Assembly: GCF_900169265.1 (NCBI RefSeq)
Contig: NZ_FXYX01000001.1
Coordinates: forward strand, 310,001-374,000
DNA: 64,000 nucleotides
Direction of reading: 5' to 3'
From: Brevibacterium iodinum ATCC 49514
Lineage (GTDB): Bacteria > Actinomycetota > Actinomycetes > Actinomycetales > Brevibacteriaceae
Shown here: positions 62,267-64,000 of the stretch, piece after piece
How positions within the stretch are numbered: position 1 is the stretch's first letter
Layout of the letters: each line of letters starts with the position of its first letter
Program-made: the position numbers and the translations under genes
Notes under the pieces: generated by a model
What the model was told of the DNA's origin: nothing
Database searches by the model: none
Seen by the model: only the letters and a program-made list of their open reading frames with translations

Positions 62267-63766
62267 ATGACCGTTTCGCACACTCAGTCCACCCCTCCGG
62301 CGCACACTCCCACAGGAGTGCTGCGGCAGCTGGGGCGACGCAAGTCGATCAGTGCCATGACCGCCGAGGCCCACACGGATGCGCAGACCGCGCAGCAGGG
62401 TGGGCTGCGGCGGACCTTCGGCGTCTTCCAGCTGACGATGATCAGCGTCGGCGCCACCTTGGGCACGGGAATCCTCGTCATCCTCGGCGAGGCAGTGCCT
62501 GTGGCCGGCCCCGCCGTGTGGCTCGCGTTCGTCCTCGCCGGAATCACCGCGCTGCTGTCGGCGGTCAGCTATGCCGAGATGGCCGGAATGGTGCCGGTCT
62601 CCGGGTCGAGCTACTCGTATTCCTACGCCACCCTGGGTGAGGGCGTCGCGTGGGTCTGCGGCTGGTGTCTCGTCCTGGAATACGCGGTCTCGGTCGCGGC
62701 GGTCGCCGTCGGCGCCGCCGACTACGTCAACGAGACCCTGCGCGTCTTCGGCCTCGAGCTGCCCGCATCGCTGACCACAGGGCCGGGCCTGGCCGAGTAT
62801 CCGGACGGAGTCATCAACGTCTCGGCCCTCATCGTCGTGGCCTTGGCGACCGTGCTGCTGATGCGCGGCGCCCGCGAATCCGGTGTCGTCAACACCATTC
62901 TCGTATTCGTCAAGATCGGCATCCTCGTCTTCTTCGCCATCGTCGCTTTCACTGCGTTCAAGGCCGGCAACTTCGCGCCGATGCTGCCGATGGGTGCCGC
63001 CGGAGTCACTGCGGCCGCCTCCAGCGTGTTCTTCTCCTATATCGGCTTCGATGCCGCGTCCACGGCCGGTGAGGAAGCGAAGAATCCGCGCCGGGATCTG
63101 CCGCGGGCGATCATCTTTTCGATGCTCATCGTCACCTCGATGTACGTCCTCGTCGCCGTCGCAGCGATCGGGGCACGGCAGTGGCAGTGGTTCGACGGCG
63201 CTCACGCCCCGCTCGTGCAGATCGTCGAGGAGATCACCGGATCGAACATCGCGGTGCTGCTATTCGCGGTGGCCGCGGTCCTCGCGATCTTCTCCGTCGT
63301 CATCACCGTGCTCTACGGTCAGTCGCGGATCCTGCTGACGATGGCCAGGGACGGAATGGTGCCGAAGATCTTCGGCCGCGTCTCTCAGCGCACCGGCACT
63401 CCCCTGGTCGGCACTCTCATCGTCGGTGGCCTTGTGGCCATCACGGCGGCTTTCATCCCGCTCGGGGAACTCGCAGACGCCACGAGCATCGGCACCCTGT
63501 TCGCGTTCTGCCTCGTCAACATCGCCGTTATCTACCTGCGGTTCAAGCGCCCGGACCTCGACCGTTCGTTCAAGGTTCCGTTCGGTCCGGTCGTGCCCGC
63601 GCTGGGAGCCGTGGCGTGTGCGTTCCTCATGGTCAACCTCGGCGGGCGGACATGGATCGTCTTCGGGGCGTGGATGGTCGTCGGCACCATCGTCTACTTC
63701 ACCTACAGCCGCCGCCACTCAAGAGTCGGGGCCATGGACGAGGAAACGTACCGTACCTCCCTCTAA
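62267..63766 (+). CDS. Amino-acid permease, APC superfamily
   Basis: A 499-residue permease with a 45-residue soluble N-terminus and 12 predicted helices. Family features: TMISVGATLGTGILVILGEA (helix 1 GxG), YAEMAGMVPVSGSSYSYSYA, FFSYIGFDAASTAGEEAKNP (helix 6 with the FDA-x-x-x-x-x-E-E signature), ILLTMARDGMVPKIFGRVSQ, and RFKRPDLDRSFKVPFGPVVP. It resembles cationic amino-acid (CAT/YfnA-type) transporters. No ribosome site is seen before ATG 62267, which fits leaderless translation. Confidence 0.93.
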   Translation: MTVSHTQSTPPAHTPTGVLRQLGRRKSISAMTAEAHTDAQTAQQGGLRRTFGVFQLTMISVGATLGTGILVILGEAVPVAGPAVWLAFVLAGITALLSAVSYAEMAGMVPVSGSSYSYSYATLGEGVAWVCGWCLVLEYAVSVAAVAVGAADYVNETLRVFGLELPASLTTGPGLAEYPDGVINVSALIVVALATVLLMRGARESGVVNTILVFVKIGILVFFAIVAFTAFKAGNFAPMLPMGAAGVTAAASSVFFSYIGFDAASTAGEEAKNPRRDLPRAIIFSMLIVTSMYVLVAVAAIGARQWQWFDGAHAPLVQIVEEITGSNIAVLLFAVAAVLAIFSVVITVLYGQSRILLTMARDGMVPKIFGRVSQRTGTPLVGTLIVGGLVAITAAFIPLGELADATSIGTLFAFCLVNIAVIYLRFKRPDLDRSFKVPFGPVVPALGAVACAFLMVNLGGRTWIVFGAWMVVGTIVYFTYSRRHSRVGAMDEETYRTSL

Positions 63767-63798
63767 TTGCTACCTCACGGCGGCCCAGCAACCTCGCG
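63765..63798. repeat. Half copy of the palindromic repeat at 11194
   Basis: AATTGCTACCTCACGGCGGC and 14 further bases match 11189-11222 with two differences. Only one arm is present; the sequence then diverges. Confidence 0.8.
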
Positions 63799-63832
63799 TG
63801 GAGTGGTCCCCAATAGTTGGACTGCTGTGGGG

Positions 63833-64000
63833 TCAGGGGCGGCGGGCTCTTGCCACCTCGTAGAGGGACACGGCAGCGGCGATGCCAGCATTGAGCGACT
63901 CGGTGGTCGCGGCGATCGGGATCGACACGATCTGATCGCACTTCTCCGCGATGAGCCGCGACAGTCCCTTGCCTTCGGAGCCGACGACGATGCACAGCGG
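63833..64000 (-). CDS. rlmB: SpoU-type 23S rRNA 2'-O-methyltransferase, 3' end
   Basis: The last 55 residues of a SPOUT-family rRNA methyltransferase, cut by the window edge. [20 protein letters not shown] and [28 protein letters not shown] are the SAM-binding trefoil-knot motifs 2 and 3 of SpoU proteins. RlmB (Gm2251 methylase) is the usual actinobacterial member with this ending, but TrmH-type relatives cannot be excluded from the C-terminus alone. Confidence 0.85.
   Translation of the reverse strand, partial: PLCIVVGSEGKGLSRLIAEKCDQIVSIPIAATTESLNAGIAAAVSLYEVARARRP

Overview
The window is high-GC actinobacterial chromosome, most likely Brevibacterium or a close relative (inference). The signs are actinobacterial families (LytR_C protein, DUF3263 protein, ThrE exporter, AarF/ABC1 kinase, DUF4032 protein, OtsA/OtsB), G+C-rich third codon positions, GTG starts and probable leaderless starts. 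A 31 kb integrative element interrupts it.

Left chromosomal flank (1-19372): groEL with a CIRCE operator, a cold-shock gene, LytR_C and DUF3263 genes, an aldehyde dehydrogenase, uracil-DNA glycosylase, a translationally coupled thrE/amidohydrolase pair, an SGNH hydrolase overlapping a probable kynurenine formamidase that converges on tryptophan 2,3-dioxygenase, an M4 protease overlapping its emfourin-type inhibitor, an MFS transporter, and a frameshifted ABC1 kinase carrying a run of 15 G.

Integrative element (19373-50636): it is bounded by a 51-bp direct repeat, the 3' part of a tRNA-Thr(TGT) gene. The intact tRNA lies at the right end beside a tyrosine integrase, an excisionase-like gene and an XRE regulator. 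Inside are a GntR/ribbon-helix-helix regulatory pair, an Abi/HEPN-type defence gene, three IS481-type transposons that each carry a regulator and a divergent gene, a two-gene cassette of unknown role, transporter genes beside CGNR regulators, a MarR operon, remnants of IS21, IS3, IS110 and IS5 elements, a replication-relaxation protein downstream of iteron-like repeats, a VirB6/TrbL-like membrane protein followed by a free-standing copy of its own C-terminal domain, a serine resolvase and a HicB-like gene. I see no relaxase, VirB4 or coupling ATPase, so the element looks mobilisable or decayed rather than self-transmissible.

Right chromosomal flank (50662-64000): a membrane DsbA-like protein, a Ser/Thr kinase divergent from otsA-otsB (trehalose synthesis), two overlapping LacI regulators, an ABC ATPase with altered catalytic motifs coupled to a DUF4032 protein, an SDR oxidoreductase, an amino-acid permease and the 3' end of an rlmB-type rRNA methyltransferase.

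The most unusual feature is the repeated IS481 layout at 22.5-26.7 kb and 33.7-36.2 kb: inverted repeat, regulator reading outward to it, divergent target gene, transposase, inverted repeat. It occurs with two different regulator families and three different passenger genes.
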